Assembly (NCBI RefSeq): GCF_024168825.1
Contig: NZ_JALJWH010000001.1
Span: 4,216,001-4,280,000, forward strand
Source of the DNA: Paenarthrobacter sp. A20
Lineage (GTDB): Bacteria; Actinomycetota; Actinomycetes; Actinomycetales; Micrococcaceae
Length of the DNA: 64,000 nt
Direction: 5' to 3'
The notes beneath the pieces are model-generated. The model searched no databases and was not told the origin of the DNA. It was given only the letters and a program-made list of their open reading frames with translations. Position 1 is the stretch's first letter. Each line of letters opens with the position of its first letter. The position numbers were made by a program, and so were the translations under genes. Below, in pieces: positions 1-8,671 of this stretch.

Positions 1-1
1 T

Positions 2-547
2 CCCGCCCGCCACGAGGGTGGCTCGCCCAACGTCCTGGGTGCGGCAACCCTCGCCCGCGCCACCCAGGTCCTCGCCGGACTGGACCAAGAGGCGTGGCAC
101 GCCCATGAAGCAGCCATCCGCTCCTACCTGGTGGACGGCCTGGAGGCCATCGATGGCGTGACGGTCCACCGGATCTTCAGCGACTCCGAAGACACCATTG
201 GCGTCGTCAATTTCTCCGTGGAAGGATTCGACGCCGGGTTGGTCGCCGCGTATCTGGCGGCGGAGCACGGCGTTGGTCTCCGGGACGGACGCTTCTGCGC
301 CCACCCCCTGCTCAAGCGGCTCGGCCTGCCCTCAGGCTCCTTGCGTGCCAGCTTTGGCGTCGGCTCCCGGTTGGAGGACGCCACGAGGCTGCTGGCAGGC
401 ATCGATGAACTCAAGCGCAACGGGCTGGGTTGGGACTACGTGGTGGACGAGGGCCGCTGGGTACCTGCCAATGACCACCGAACCTACCCGGAATGGGCTC
501 CCAACACACCCGGCACTGCCGGCGCTGCTCCCTGCACCGTGGACTAG
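2..547 (+). CDS. Class V aminotransferase (cysteine desulfurase-like), C-terminal part
   Basis: The frame is open from the window edge (base 2) to a TAG stop, so only the last ~181 residues are present. The visible protein opens with ARHEGGSPNVLGAATLARA, typical of the region after the PLP lysine in class V aminotransferases of the NifS/CsdB type. It continues with a small C-terminal domain carrying VNFSVEGFDAGLVAAYLAAEHGVGL and a GRFCAHPLL segment with a Cys-His. The family is PLP-dependent and cytosolic; substrates range from cysteine (sulfur or selenium mobilisation) to other amino acids. The PLP lysine lies outside the window, so the substrate cannot be judged. The next gene is ~110 bases downstream on the same strand. 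Confidence 0.8.
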   Translation, partial: PARHEGGSPNVLGAATLARATQVLAGLDQEAWHAHEAAIRSYLVDGLEAIDGVTVHRIFSDSEDTIGVVNFSVEGFDAGLVAAYLAAEHGVGLRDGRFCAHPLLKRLGLPSGSLRASFGVGSRLEDATRLLAGIDELKRNGLGWDYVVDEGRWVPANDHRTYPEWAPNTPGTAGAAPCTVD

Positions 548-655
548 AACCCCACCGTGGACCAGGGACGCGGCTAACCCCGAGATCCAAGCTCTCCCGC
601 TGCTGCGGTAAATTCGTAGGGTATATTTTTGGCGACCCTGTGAAGGAGTCCTTGC

Positions 656-1486
656 GTGGCATTGCGTTCTCCGGCTCCATCAAACGGACAGCCCGGCATT
701 CCCGGACCGGCTGGACCGCGTGGTCCGAAACTCCATGCCACACGTCGGCAAGAACTCGGCCAGAGCTTTCAAGACGGCGGTGAGCACTATGATCGCGTGC
801 GGCCCGGTTACCCAGCAGATTCCCTGACGTGGCTCCTTCCCGATAGAGCAGAGACAGCTGCGGACATTGGAGCAGGTACCGGAAAGTTCACTGCCCTCCT
901 CCTCGAACGCGGACTTGAGGTGGCCGCCGTCGATCCTTCCACTGACATGTTGGAACAACTGCGGAAGAACTATCCTCAGGTCAGCGCAGTGGAGGGTACG
1001 GCCGAGGCAACTGGGCTGGCGGACTCAGCATTCGACGTCGTCAGCGTTGCCCAGGCCTGGCACTGGTGCGACCCCCTCCCCGCCAGCACCGAAATCTCCC
1101 GGATCCTGCGCCCACAGGGAATCCTGGGACTGATCTGGAACCAGTTGGATACGTCGGTTCCGTGGGTCCACAGGCTTTCGCGCATCATGCACGCCGGAGA
1201 TGTCCACAAACCTGGCTTCCGGCCTGCCATCGGTCCGGAGTTCGCCGGGTTGCAGAGCCACCTCACGGCGTGGGCGGACCCCACCACGCCCGAGGAGATC
1301 ATGGAACTGACGAAGTCGCGCAGCTACTACCTCCGGGCCAACGAAGCAACGCGGGCGAAAGTCATGGGAAACCTCGAGTGGTATCTGTACGACCACCTTG
1401 CGCACGCGCCAGGGGGGACCGTCCAGTTGCCCTACGTGACGCAAACCTGGCGGGCGGTCAAGGTTCACCCCGCCCCGCCACGGTAG
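656..1486 (+). CDS. Class I SAM-dependent methyltransferase
   Basis: A 276-residue soluble protein starting at GTG 656, with the Shine-Dalgarno GAAGGAG at 642-648. Motif I (D-I-G-A-G-T-G-K-F) is at residues 70-78. An acidic ribose-binding residue follows in VAAVDPSTDML, and the later DVVSVAQAWHWCD fits the Methyltransf_11 fold. The first ~30 residues are Pro/Gly-rich and probably unstructured. The substrate is unknown; this subfamily is usually annotated only as a class I methyltransferase, often near small-molecule metabolism genes. It ends 9 bases before the DtxR-type regulator, so the two may be co-transcribed. Confidence 0.85.
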   Translation: MALRSPAPSNGQPGIPGPAGPRGPKLHATRRQELGQSFQDGGEHYDRVRPGYPADSLTWLLPDRAETAADIGAGTGKFTALLLERGLEVAAVDPSTDMLEQLRKNYPQVSAVEGTAEATGLADSAFDVVSVAQAWHWCDPLPASTEISRILRPQGILGLIWNQLDTSVPWVHRLSRIMHAGDVHKPGFRPAIGPEFAGLQSHLTAWADPTTPEEIMELTKSRSYYLRANEATRAKVMGNLEWYLYDHLAHAPGGTVQLPYVTQTWRAVKVHPAPPR

Positions 1487-1495
1487 GCTTGGGTT

Positions 1496-2209
1496 GTGAA
1501 GACCAGTACGCCCTCCTCCTCGATCGAGGACTACGTCAAGGTCATCTACTCCTACACGGAGTGGCAAGACAAGCCGATTACGTCCTCCCAGCTTGCCCAG
1601 CGCCTGGGTGTGGCCAACTCGTCAGTGTCTGAGATGGTCCGCAAGCTCAAGGACCAAGGCTTGGTGGACCACCAGCCCTACAGCGCCATCAGGTTGACTC
1701 CCGAAGGCATGCGCCTTGCCCTCTCCATGGTCCGACGACACCGCCTTATTGAGACGTACTTGGTGGAAGAACTCGGGTACAGCTGGGACGAGGTCCACGA
1801 TGAAGCCGAGATGCTGGAGCACGCGGTGTCAGACACCTTCATCGAGCGGATGTCTGCCAAACTTGGCCATCCCACCAGGGACCCGCACGGGGACCCCATT
1901 CCTTCGGCAGATGGCTCCGTTGAATTGCCGCACGCCTACCGCATGATCGAACTGGACCAGGGCCACTCCGGCCGTATCACCCGGATCAGCGATGAAAACC
2001 CCGATCTCCTCAGGTACCTGGCAGCCGAAGAAATTTCCTTGGACGCTCCGGTTGAAGTCGTCGGACGCAAACCGTTCGGTGGTGCACTCGTAGTCAGGAT
2101 CGGAACCGGAGCCCAATGCCGCGAGTTCGATCTCGCCGATGAAGTAGCGTCTGCCCTTTGGGTTCAGAGCGCTGAAGTCCATGAAGGTTGCGTCCTGCCC
2201 GCCCTGTGA
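1496..2209 (+). CDS. DtxR-family metal-dependent repressor, MntR-type metal site
   Basis: A 237-residue regulator with an N-terminal winged helix (about residues 8-70, ITSSQLAQRLGVANSSVSEMV as the helix-turn-helix), a dimerisation/metal-binding domain (75-145) and a C-terminal FeoA/SH3-like domain (about 150-230). Metal ligands align with DtxR: H82, E86, H101, E108 and H109. However, Asp12 stands in place of DtxR Met10 and Glu105 in place of Cys102. Those two substitutions are the hallmark of manganese-responsive MntR proteins. It probably represses metal uptake genes when Mn is replete; none are adjacent. The start is GTG 1496, 9 bases after the methyltransferase gene. The DtxR assignment is secure; manganese specificity is inferred. 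Confidence 0.9.
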   Translation: MKTSTPSSSIEDYVKVIYSYTEWQDKPITSSQLAQRLGVANSSVSEMVRKLKDQGLVDHQPYSAIRLTPEGMRLALSMVRRHRLIETYLVEELGYSWDEVHDEAEMLEHAVSDTFIERMSAKLGHPTRDPHGDPIPSADGSVELPHAYRMIELDQGHSGRITRISDENPDLLRYLAAEEISLDAPVEVVGRKPFGGALVVRIGTGAQCREFDLADEVASALWVQSAEVHEGCVLPAL

Positions 2210-2227
2210 CCGGAGCCCCGCATGAGG

Positions 2228-3676
2228 TCAGTTGGGCAGCCCGACCGCCCCGCCGTCGTCGGACGCTGCATCCGGTTCGCTGCCAGCGGCCGGCGCCGCC
2301 TCCTTTGGAGGGTTCCGGATTCCGACGGCGGATGCCACTGCCCCCAGCACGAACAGTCCCGCCGTTACCACCAGTGCGTTGAAAAGCCCTTGCCGGGTAA
2401 AGACCGGGCCCACGATCAGCCCTGCAAAGGCAATGGTGATCAACCCGGCGATGCGCGCCACTGCGTTGTTCACCGCAGACCCGATCCCGGCTTCGTCGGT
2501 TGGGACAGCACCAAGAATGGCGGCCGTGAGAGGCGCCACGAGAGTGGCCAAACCCAAGCCGAAGACGATCTGTCCCGGGAGCACCTGGGTCCAATAGTTC
2601 AGTGGCTCCTGAACTGAGAGTGACAGCAGGAAGCCCACCGCGCACAGCAGCGGACCCACGGTCATGAACCAGCGGGGGCCGTATTTTCCGGCCAGGCCGC
2701 CAAAATACGATGCACTGAGCATGAGGATGACGGTACCCGGGAGCAGGGCGATGCCCGCCATCGTGGCTGCCATGCCGCCAACTTGCTGCAGATAGATTCC
2801 CAGTACGAAGAATCCGAGGGAAATTCCACCGTAAATGGCAAGGGTGGCAAGGTTCCCCCAAGCAAAATTGCGGATGGCGAAAAGCCTGAGGGGCAGCATG
2901 GGCTCCGCCGTCCGGGCCTCATGGACCAGGAAGAGCGCCATGGCCACAATGCCCACCGCCAGGGGCACCCACACCTGGATGCTTCCCCAGCCCATGCGGC
3001 CTTGCTCGATGAAGGCATATACGGGGCCGCCGAGGCCCACCATGGCCAGAAATGCCCCGAGGTAGTCAATGCGCTTGCTCTTGTCCCTCGCTGCGTCGGA
3101 CGCCCGGAGGCCGGCCAGCATCGGCCAGATGGCGACAGCCGGAACGACGTTGATGAAGAAGATGACACGCCAGGAGAGAAGGTCCACGGCCATCCCGCCG
3201 ATCAGGGGCCCGACGATGGCTGCAGCACTGGTCCAACCGGACCACTGGCCGATGGCCTTGGATTGCGCAGGTCCGGAGAAGGACGTGATGATCATGGCGA
3301 GCGAACTCGGAACCAACAAGGCACCGGCAATTCCCTGAAGCGCCCTCGACACCACCAGAACTTCGCCGGTCCAGGCCAGCCCGCACAACACCGATGTCGC
3401 TGCGAAGCCCGCGAGGCCCCATTCGAGGATCCGTGCCCTGCCGAAATGGTCGGACAGCGAACCGGCCACCAGTATCAGTGCACCCAACGTCAGCAGATAC
3501 GCATCCACCACCCACTGCTGGATGACCAAGCCTCCACCCAGCTCGCGCCCTATGGCGGGGAGTGCGAGATTCACCACAAATCCATCAAGTATGGCGATGA
3601 ACGAAGCCACAATTGCCACCACCAGCACGCGCCTTTGGAGCGGAGTACTGGGTAGCAGGGCCGCTGCGTCAGTCAT
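2228..3676 (-). CDS. MFS transporter, DHA2 (EmrB/QacA) family
   Basis: A polytopic membrane protein of ~482 residues with about 14 hydrophobic segments, as usual for drug:H+ antiporters with 14 spans. Motif A appears as GSLSDHFGRARIL in the loop after TM2. The TM4 region has VSRALQGIAGALLVPSSLAMI, typical of EmrB/QacA proteins. The track ends in a charged, Gly/Asp-rich cytosolic tail. The family uses proton motive force to export hydrophobic cations or drugs; the substrate here is unknown. ATG at 3676 is preferred over GTG at 3682. It converges on the DtxR gene (18 bases apart) and diverges from the small protein at 3714. Confidence 0.9.
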   Translation of the reverse strand: MTDAAALLPSTPLQRRVLVVAIVASFIAILDGFVVNLALPAIGRELGGGLVIQQWVVDAYLLTLGALILVAGSLSDHFGRARILEWGLAGFAATSVLCGLAWTGEVLVVSRALQGIAGALLVPSSLAMIITSFSGPAQSKAIGQWSGWTSAAAIVGPLIGGMAVDLLSWRVIFFINVVPAVAIWPMLAGLRASDAARDKSKRIDYLGAFLAMVGLGGPVYAFIEQGRMGWGSIQVWVPLAVGIVAMALFLVHEARTAEPMLPLRLFAIRNFAWGNLATLAIYGGISLGFFVLGIYLQQVGGMAATMAGIALLPGTVILMLSASYFGGLAGKYGPRWFMTVGPLLCAVGFLLSLSVQEPLNYWTQVLPGQIVFGLGLATLVAPLTAAILGAVPTDEAGIGSAVNNAVARIAGLITIAFAGLIVGPVFTRQGLFNALVVTAGLFVLGAVASAVGIRNPPKEAAPAAGSEPDAASDDGGAVGLPN

Positions 3677-3713
3677 GAGCACAGCCTACGCCCGGGAAGT
3701 CCCGTATCGTTGA

Positions 3714-4088
3714 ATGGTGATTAGCAGACGTGATGCCGCATTGGCCCTTGATATTTCGATGGAAATGGCCCAACGCCACGGTATTCCGTCCCGGCTTTCA
3801 GAGGCCGAACTCCGCGAAATGCAGGACAACCCCCCGGCGTGGCTGGTTCAGTCGCGTGCCAACCGAACCGGCAAACGACCAGTCTGGGTCCATCTGACCT
3901 GTGCCGTGTGTGGCTACTCCGAGGCCGTCCGCCCCAAGAAATGGTGGCCTGACTTTTCATTCGTCTACTGCGGCACCCATCGGAACAGCGACCTTCCCAA
4001 GCTCTTCCTGGGTGAAGTGCGCAGCGAATACGAAGGTGTGGGCAGCCGCTTCGTCGGCGTCGTCGACGTTCCGGAGAACCAGGCCTAG
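3714..4088 (+). CDS. Small conserved-looking protein with a Cys3-His zinc-site pattern
   Basis: A 124-residue soluble protein of unknown function. Four potential zinc ligands are visible: C63-x2-C66 and C86-x2-H89, 19 residues apart, within a Trp/Phe-rich segment (KKWWPDFSFVYCGTH). This suggests a zinc ribbon or treble-clef fold. The N-terminal half is predicted helical. The gene diverges from the MFS gene across a 37-base spacer and converges on the HtrA-like gene with 7 bases between stops. No enzyme motif is seen. A role in nucleic-acid or protein binding is possible but unsupported. Confidence 0.75.
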   Translation: MVISRRDAALALDISMEMAQRHGIPSRLSEAELREMQDNPPAWLVQSRANRTGKRPVWVHLTCAVCGYSEAVRPKKWWPDFSFVYCGTHRNSDLPKLFLGEVRSEYEGVGSRFVGVVDVPENQA

Positions 4089-4095
4089 CCAGGCT

Positions 4096-5079
4096 TCATT
4101 GCTGTTGGCTCATTTCTGAGGGCACTGCGATGATCTGCAGGGCCTTTCCTTCCCTGAGCACTGTCAGCGGAAAGGGTTCGCCGATGGCTTCCTCGAACAA
4201 TAGCTTCTGAAGGCTCTCGGCGCTCGACACTGCCCGCCCCTGGGCGCGCAACACCAAGTCCCCTGCTCGGAGTCCGGACCACTCCGCTGGGGAGTTGGGA
4301 ATCACCTCCACCACCCGCAGGCCCTCTTTCTGCCCCGTCCTCACTACGGCACTGGCATCAAGCGGAATCGGAGTGCTCACCAAACCCAGGTAGGCGCGTC
4401 GAACACGGCCGTCCCGCAGGAGGGAGGCGACGATGCGCTGGGTTGTCGTGTTGATCGGTACTGCCAGCCCGAGGCCCAGCCCCGCCACAGCGGTGTTGAT
4501 GCCGACGATACGCCCCTTGGTGTCGGCCAAAGCACCACCGGAGTTCCCGGGATTCAGGGCGGCGTCCGTTTGTATGACATCCTCAATGACACGCCTGTGT
4601 TCCCCCGCACGGACAGGGACGGACCGTCCAAGACCGCTGACCACACCCGCGGTCACCGAACCGGCCAAGCCCAAGGGATTGCCCACGGCGATGACCAACT
4701 GCCCAACCCGCAGCGTGTCGGCATTGCCCAACAACGCTGGCGGTGGAGTGGACTTCACGCCCCGGACCACGGCGAGGTCTGACAACGGATCTGCCCCAAC
4801 CAGCTCCACATCGGTGTGCTTGCCATCGGCGAACACGGCCCGCCCGGACCGGATTCCTGCCACTACGTGGGCGTTCGTGAGCATGTACCCATCGCCGGTG
4901 AAGACAACGGCCGAGCCGCTGCCCATGCGGATTTGTCCCCGTCGTCCGGTGCTGGTCATCTCGATGGCGGCAACATGCGGCGTCACTGACTCGGCCACGC
5001 GAATCACGATCCTCGAGTAGGCATCCAGTGCCTGCCCGTCATCAGGGTCGTCCAGTTCGAACTCCGGCTCAGTACTCAT
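4096..5079 (-). CDS. HtrA/DegP-like serine protease with one PDZ domain
   Basis: A 327-residue trypsin-fold protease with the triad His71 (LTNAHVVAG), Asp101 (LSDLAVVRG) and Ser180 (NPGNSGGALAD), followed by a PDZ domain at about 235-320 (VVEVIPNSPAEWSGLRAGDLVL). The start was set at ATG 5079 because AGGAGG at 5085-5090 lies five bases upstream; a longer frame to 5130 is possible. No signal peptide or membrane segment is visible, although most actinobacterial HtrA proteins are membrane-anchored. The protein may therefore be cytosolic. It probably degrades or chaperones misfolded proteins. It stands alone, between the small zinc protein and the tmRNA. Confidence 0.9.
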   Translation of the reverse strand: MSTEPEFELDDPDDGQALDAYSRIVIRVAESVTPHVAAIEMTSTGRRGQIRMGSGSAVVFTGDGYMLTNAHVVAGIRSGRAVFADGKHTDVELVGADPLSDLAVVRGVKSTPPPALLGNADTLRVGQLVIAVGNPLGLAGSVTAGVVSGLGRSVPVRAGEHRRVIEDVIQTDAALNPGNSGGALADTKGRIVGINTAVAGLGLGLAVPINTTTQRIVASLLRDGRVRRAYLGLVSTPIPLDASAVVRTGQKEGLRVVEVIPNSPAEWSGLRAGDLVLRAQGRAVSSAESLQKLLFEEAIGEPFPLTVLREGKALQIIAVPSEMSQQQ

Positions 5080-5084
5080 CACAA

Positions 5085-5090
5085 GCCTCC
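5085..5090 (-). promoter_or_regulatory. Ribosome binding site of the HtrA-like gene
   Basis: A perfect AGGAGG on the minus strand, five bases before ATG 5079. It decides the start in favour of the 327-residue product. Confidence 0.75.
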
Positions 5091-5224
5091 TGCCACCGCT
5101 CCACCGTGTTTCGGCGCCTATCCTGTTCAACCGCTGAGCCGGTTCCGGTAGTCCTGGGGTCGGTACGCCCTGGGTGAACGCCTAAGCGCCCCTGGCATTC
5201 ATCAAGCACCCGGGCAAAAGAAAA

Positions 5225-5249
5225 CCCCCGGATCACGAGGATCCGAGGG
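5225..5249 (-). terminator. Rho-independent terminator of ssrA
   Basis: On the minus strand, CCCTCGGATC pairs with GATCCGGGGG around a short loop (one mismatch), followed by TTTTCTTTT. It lies just after the tmRNA 3' end. Confidence 0.8.
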
Positions 5250-5256
5250 CTTTCCG

Positions 5257-5625
5257 GGGTGGAGATGGGGGGAATTGAACCCCCGTCCGATGTCGTTTTG
5301 TCAGGGCTTCTCCGGGCGCAGTTCGCGTCGGATTTTCTCGGCCCCAGCCATCCTGCGAACAGGTGGCTGATCCGGGCCCAGTCATCTAAGAGTCCCGTTT
5401 ACCTCAATGACGAAGGCAAACAGCAGTGGCTATCTAAATGACGCCAGGAACCGGGGCGATAGCAACCCCGGGCTGACGGACTGTCTTACTGCTTAGGCAG
5501 CGAGAGCGAAGTCAGTGCGCTTAGATTCGGCACTTATTGGTTTGCAGACAGCGTTTACGAGATAATTCTGCATCCTCGGCCCGCTTCACCTGTCGCGACT
5601 AACATCGTCGAAACCGATCATCCCC
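5257..5625 (-). ncRNA. ssrA: Transfer-messenger RNA (tmRNA)
   Basis: One-piece tmRNA on the minus strand. The 5' end at 5625 reads GGGGATGATCGGTTTCGACG, a standard tmRNA start. The 3' end reads GGGGGTTCAATTCCCCCCAT followed by CTCCA, giving a T arm and an acceptor stem that pairs GGGGAT with ATCTCC. The discriminator base is at 5260. The three bases after it read CCC, so the CCA tail is probably added after transcription. The tag reading frame (5493-5531) encodes AESKRTDFALAA and then TAA. It frees stalled ribosomes together with SmpB, whose gene follows 113 bases upstream on the same strand. This region can look protein-coding on the plus strand, which is a false reading. Confidence 0.96.
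5493..5531 (-). other. tmRNA proteolysis tag reading frame
   Basis: GCC GAA TCT AAG CGC ACT GAC TTC GCT CTC GCT GCC TAA encodes AESKRTDFALAA. It is one frame inside ssrA and ends in the ALAA degron recognised by ClpXP-type proteases. The exact resume codon (GCC assumed) is inferred. Confidence 0.85.
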
Positions 5626-5738
5626 GTATTTTGTTACCAAACCCGACCGGCACATCGATCATGTCGAGTTCCCGTCGGACTACCCATCATAACGCATTCA
5701 TCCGTTGGAACATTCCCCGGACGCGATTGGCGTGGCGC

Positions 5739-6209
5739 CTACCGGCGGTTGCGTTCCCGCAGCTCACGCAGTGATTCACGCTTGTCCTGTTGCTCACGCA
5801 ACGTTTGGCGCTTGTCGTAGTCCTTCTTACCCCGGGCGATGGCGATTTCCACCTTGGCCCTGCCGTCAAGGAAGTACAGCTGCAGCGGCACCACAGTGAA
5901 TCCGGACTCGCGGATCTTTTGCGAGATCTTGTCCAGCTCTTCGCGGTGCAGCAAAAGCTTACGACGCCGGCGTGCTGCATGGTTGGTCCAGCTCCCTTGG
6001 TGATACTCAGGGATGTGGATACCCTCCATCCACAACTCGTCGTTGTAGAAGGTGCAGAAGCCGTCCACCATGGAGGCGTGGCCCTCACGGAGGGACTTCA
6101 CTTCTGTCCCCATGAGCGCGATGCCAGCCTCATAGGTGTCCAGGACATGGTAGTTATGCCGGGCCTTCCGATTGGTGGCCACTACCTTACGGCCACTTTC
6201 CTTGGGCAC
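5739..6209 (-). CDS. smpB: SsrA-binding protein SmpB
   Basis: 156 residues, the normal SmpB length. Diagnostic motifs include NRKARHNYHVLDTYEAGIAL near the N-terminus, GTEVKSLREG, and a basic C-terminal tail rich in Arg/Lys/Glu (KKDYDKRQTLREQQDKRESL), which enters the mRNA channel of stalled ribosomes. The start is GTG 6209 with AAGGAG seven bases upstream. It partners with the tmRNA encoded just downstream on the same strand, an arrangement common in actinobacteria. Confidence 0.97.
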   Translation of the reverse strand: MPKESGRKVVATNRKARHNYHVLDTYEAGIALMGTEVKSLREGHASMVDGFCTFYNDELWMEGIHIPEYHQGSWTNHAARRRRKLLLHREELDKISQKIRESGFTVVPLQLYFLDGRAKVEIAIARGKKDYDKRQTLREQQDKRESLRELRERNRR

Positions 6210-6283
6210 GGTAGAACTCCTTGTTAGTTGCGGATTTCAACTAGTGTACGCCAGCACGACGAGGCCCCCGCGCTGGCCCCACG

Positions 6284-7699
6284 CTAGAGAAGGTTCATGG
6301 GATCCACTGCGGAGCCGTTCAGCCACGTTTCGAAGTGCGCGTGGCAGCCGGTCGAGTTACCGGTGCTTCCCGAGTATGCGATGAGCTGGCCTGCAGAGAC
6401 CCGCTGGCCATTCGCCACCACGATGCTGCTGTTGTGGTAGTAAATCGTGGTCAGTGAGTTCCCTTGGACAACACCGTGAGACAGCTTTACTCGCCAGCCA
6501 CCTCCGTCGGCCGAGTTCCAGCCTGAGTTGAAGACTTCGCCTGCAGCTGCCGCATAGACGGGTGTGCCGCATGCCGCACCGAAGTCGATGCCGGTGTGCA
6601 TGTAGCCACCAGTACCGTAGAAGTCGATGGTGCCCGGCGGGGTTGCGCGCCAGCCGAATCCAGAGGTGATAGGCACATAGCTTGCGAACGGGTGACGCAA
6701 TCCAAAGGCAGAGGGCGAACCCGCAGCCGGAGGAACATAGGGCTGCTCCGGAGGCGCAGGCCGCCCCTGTGCTGCCGCTGCGGCCGCAGCGGCAGCAGCA
6801 GCTTCTTCGGCAAGACGCCGTTGCTCTGCTTCCCAGGCTTCCCTGAGTTTCCTGTCCCGTTCCACGATCTCGGCAGCAACGGTGTCCTGTTCGGCCTTCA
6901 CCCTGGCAAGGTTCGCTTCAATGCCGGGCTTGGCCGCCTGAAGTTGCCCGTTGAGGCGGGTGGTGTCTTCGATCAGCTTGTCGACTTCGGCTTTCTTGCT
7001 CGCAGCCTCGTCCCTTGCCGATTTTTCGCGTTCCAGCGCAGCATCCGCTTTCGCCTTGAGGTCCTGGATCTCCTCTTCGACAGCTACCAGCCTCGCCTGC
7101 GAGTTCACGTTGGTGGCGTTCTGCTGGGTCAGCTTGGTCATCGCTGCGTTCTGGCTCCGCATGGCCTGGTCTGCCAAATCCATGGATTCCGTCAGGTTGC
7201 CGGACTCGCTGGACCCGAACAGAAGGGCAATATTGGTCGGGACGCCACCGGATTTATAAGCCTGTGACGCGATCTGGCCGATCAGCTTCTTGGTGTCGGT
7301 GATTTTCTGCTTATCACTTTCCAGCTGCTCGGTGATCTTGGCCTTGTTCTGCTGGGCAAGTTCAACCCTCGCCGCCAATGCCTCGACTTCCTTGACCGCA
7401 CTGGCCACCCTGCCTTGGGCCTCAAGCAGGGCCTGCTGCGCCCCTGGAAGGCGGCCTTGGTAGATCACGAGGTCGCCGGCGGCCTTGGCGATGTTGGCGT
7501 CCACAAATTCGAGGGACGCCTGGACGCGGGCAGCTTCTGCTTCGAGTGCAGCCTGTTGGTCTTCAAGGTTGTCGGCCTGCGCCGCGGGAGCGCCCGACAA
7601 GAGACTGACAGCCAGACCCACAGCAAGGACTGCACCTAAAATCCGAGCATTGCCCGACGCAAGGCGCCGACGCAGGGATGTCGGGTCCAACGTGGTCAT
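6284..7699 (-). CDS. Coiled-coil M23 (LytM) peptidoglycan peptidase
   Basis: A 471-residue exported protein. Residues ~1-42 form a signal peptide ending near APAAQA. Residues ~43-290 are a long Gln/Glu/Lys/Ala-rich coiled coil. An Ala-run and Pro-rich linker follow (~295-335), then a C-terminal M23 domain. The zinc-site motifs are intact: H-T-G-I-D and H-A-H, so the enzyme should be an active endopeptidase cutting peptide cross-links. It has EnvC/PcsB architecture and lies 57 bases downstream of ftsX on the same strand. The FtsEX ABC complex probably recruits and activates it at the division septum, by analogy with EnvC, PcsB and mycobacterial RipC. The ATG at 7699 has AAGGA upstream. Confidence 0.92.
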   Translation of the reverse strand: MTTLDPTSLRRRLASGNARILGAVLAVGLAVSLLSGAPAAQADNLEDQQAALEAEAARVQASLEFVDANIAKAAGDLVIYQGRLPGAQQALLEAQGRVASAVKEVEALAARVELAQQNKAKITEQLESDKQKITDTKKLIGQIASQAYKSGGVPTNIALLFGSSESGNLTESMDLADQAMRSQNAAMTKLTQQNATNVNSQARLVAVEEEIQDLKAKADAALEREKSARDEAASKKAEVDKLIEDTTRLNGQLQAAKPGIEANLARVKAEQDTVAAEIVERDRKLREAWEAEQRRLAEEAAAAAAAAAAAQGRPAPPEQPYVPPAAGSPSAFGLRHPFASYVPITSGFGWRATPPGTIDFYGTGGYMHTGIDFGAACGTPVYAAAAGEVFNSGWNSADGGGWRVKLSHGVVQGNSLTTIYYHNSSIVVANGQRVSAGQLIAYSGSTGNSTGCHAHFETWLNGSAVDPMNLL

Positions 7700-7756
7700 C
7701 AGGAGTCCTTTTCCGTCGTGATCATGATTGTCAATCGAGTCAGAGTTTTCATTGCG

Positions 7757-8671
7757 CTAGACCTTCAGGTAACGCCGGAGCGTCAAAAGCGAGGATATCC
7801 CGGCAAGGCCAGCGCCAAGGGCGATCAGCACCGGTGCAATCACCAGCACTTGGGTGGAGGAAATGAACGGTGTGTTGAGGAACTGCGTGGACAAGTCGCC
7901 GTTGAGCCAGAAGTGCGCCATCAGCCATAGCGTGACCGAAGCCAACACCGCCCCCACAACAGCTGCGATGACACCTTCCAGGATGAAGGGCAGTTGGATA
8001 ACCGTCTTGGAGGCGCCCACCAACCGCATGATTCCGGTTTCCCGCCGTCGGCTGAAGGCCGAGAGACGGATGGTGGTGGTGATGAGCAATACCGCGCAGA
8101 AGATCATCACCACGGCCACACCCATCGCCGCAACGGACGCCCCGTTCATCCAGGAGAAGATGCGTTCCAGAACCTGCCTCTGGTCGCTGACCGTCTCGAC
8201 TCCCGGCTGGGAAGAGAACGTCTCGCTGATGATCTGGTATTTCTCAGGGTTCTTCATGTTGATCCGGAAGGATGCCGGCAGTTGGTCCTCAGAGACCGAA
8301 TCCACAATCGGTGAATTGGAGAACTGTTCCTTGAAGTGGGTGTATGCCTCGGCCTGGGATTCGAACTGGAAATCGTTGATGTATTGCTTGACCGCCGGCG
8401 ACTCCAGCATCGCCTGAAGGTTGGCTTGCTGTTCCTTGGTGGCCGGACCCGAAGCGCAACCAACCGCCGTCGAACCGTCGTTGCAGAGGAAGACGGCCAC
8501 CTGGACTTTGTCGTACCAGTAGCCCTTCATCTGGTTGATCTGCATTTGCAGCATTCCGGCGGCACCCACGAAGGTCAGGGAAACGAACGTCACCAGCACC
8601 ACGGAAATCACCATGGAGAGATTCCTGCGCAGACCGCTGCCGATTTCCCCCAGGATAAACAAAAGCCTCAC
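7757..8671 (-). CDS. ftsX: Cell division protein FtsX
   Basis: 304 residues with one N-terminal membrane span (about 20-45), an extracellular loop of ~120 residues, and three C-terminal spans (about 180-300), the usual FtsX topology. The extracellular loop contains two cysteines ([15 protein letters not shown]) that could form a disulfide. FtsX is the membrane part of the FtsEX ABC complex, which couples ATP hydrolysis to extracellular peptidoglycan hydrolases. The start overlaps the end of ftsE by four bases, implying translational coupling. The M23 peptidase downstream is its likely client. Confidence 0.95.
   Translation of the reverse strand: MRLLFILGEIGSGLRRNLSMVISVVLVTFVSLTFVGAAGMLQMQINQMKGYWYDKVQVAVFLCNDGSTAVGCASGPATKEQQANLQAMLESPAVKQYINDFQFESQAEAYTHFKEQFSNSPIVDSVSEDQLPASFRINMKNPEKYQIISETFSSQPGVETVSDQRQVLERIFSWMNGASVAAMGVAVVMIFCAVLLITTTIRLSAFSRRRETGIMRLVGASKTVIQLPFILEGVIAAVVGAVLASVTLWLMAHFWLNGDLSTQFLNTPFISSTQVLVIAPVLIALGAGLAGISSLLTLRRYLKV

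Noticed and set aside
1025..1567. Long minus-strand open frame over the methyltransferase
   Set aside because: High-GC shadow of a clear SAM methyltransferase, with no domain of its own.
5259..5441. Plus-strand open frame over the tmRNA
   Set aside because: It is the known false reading of ssrA; RNA structure and tag support the tmRNA on the other strand.
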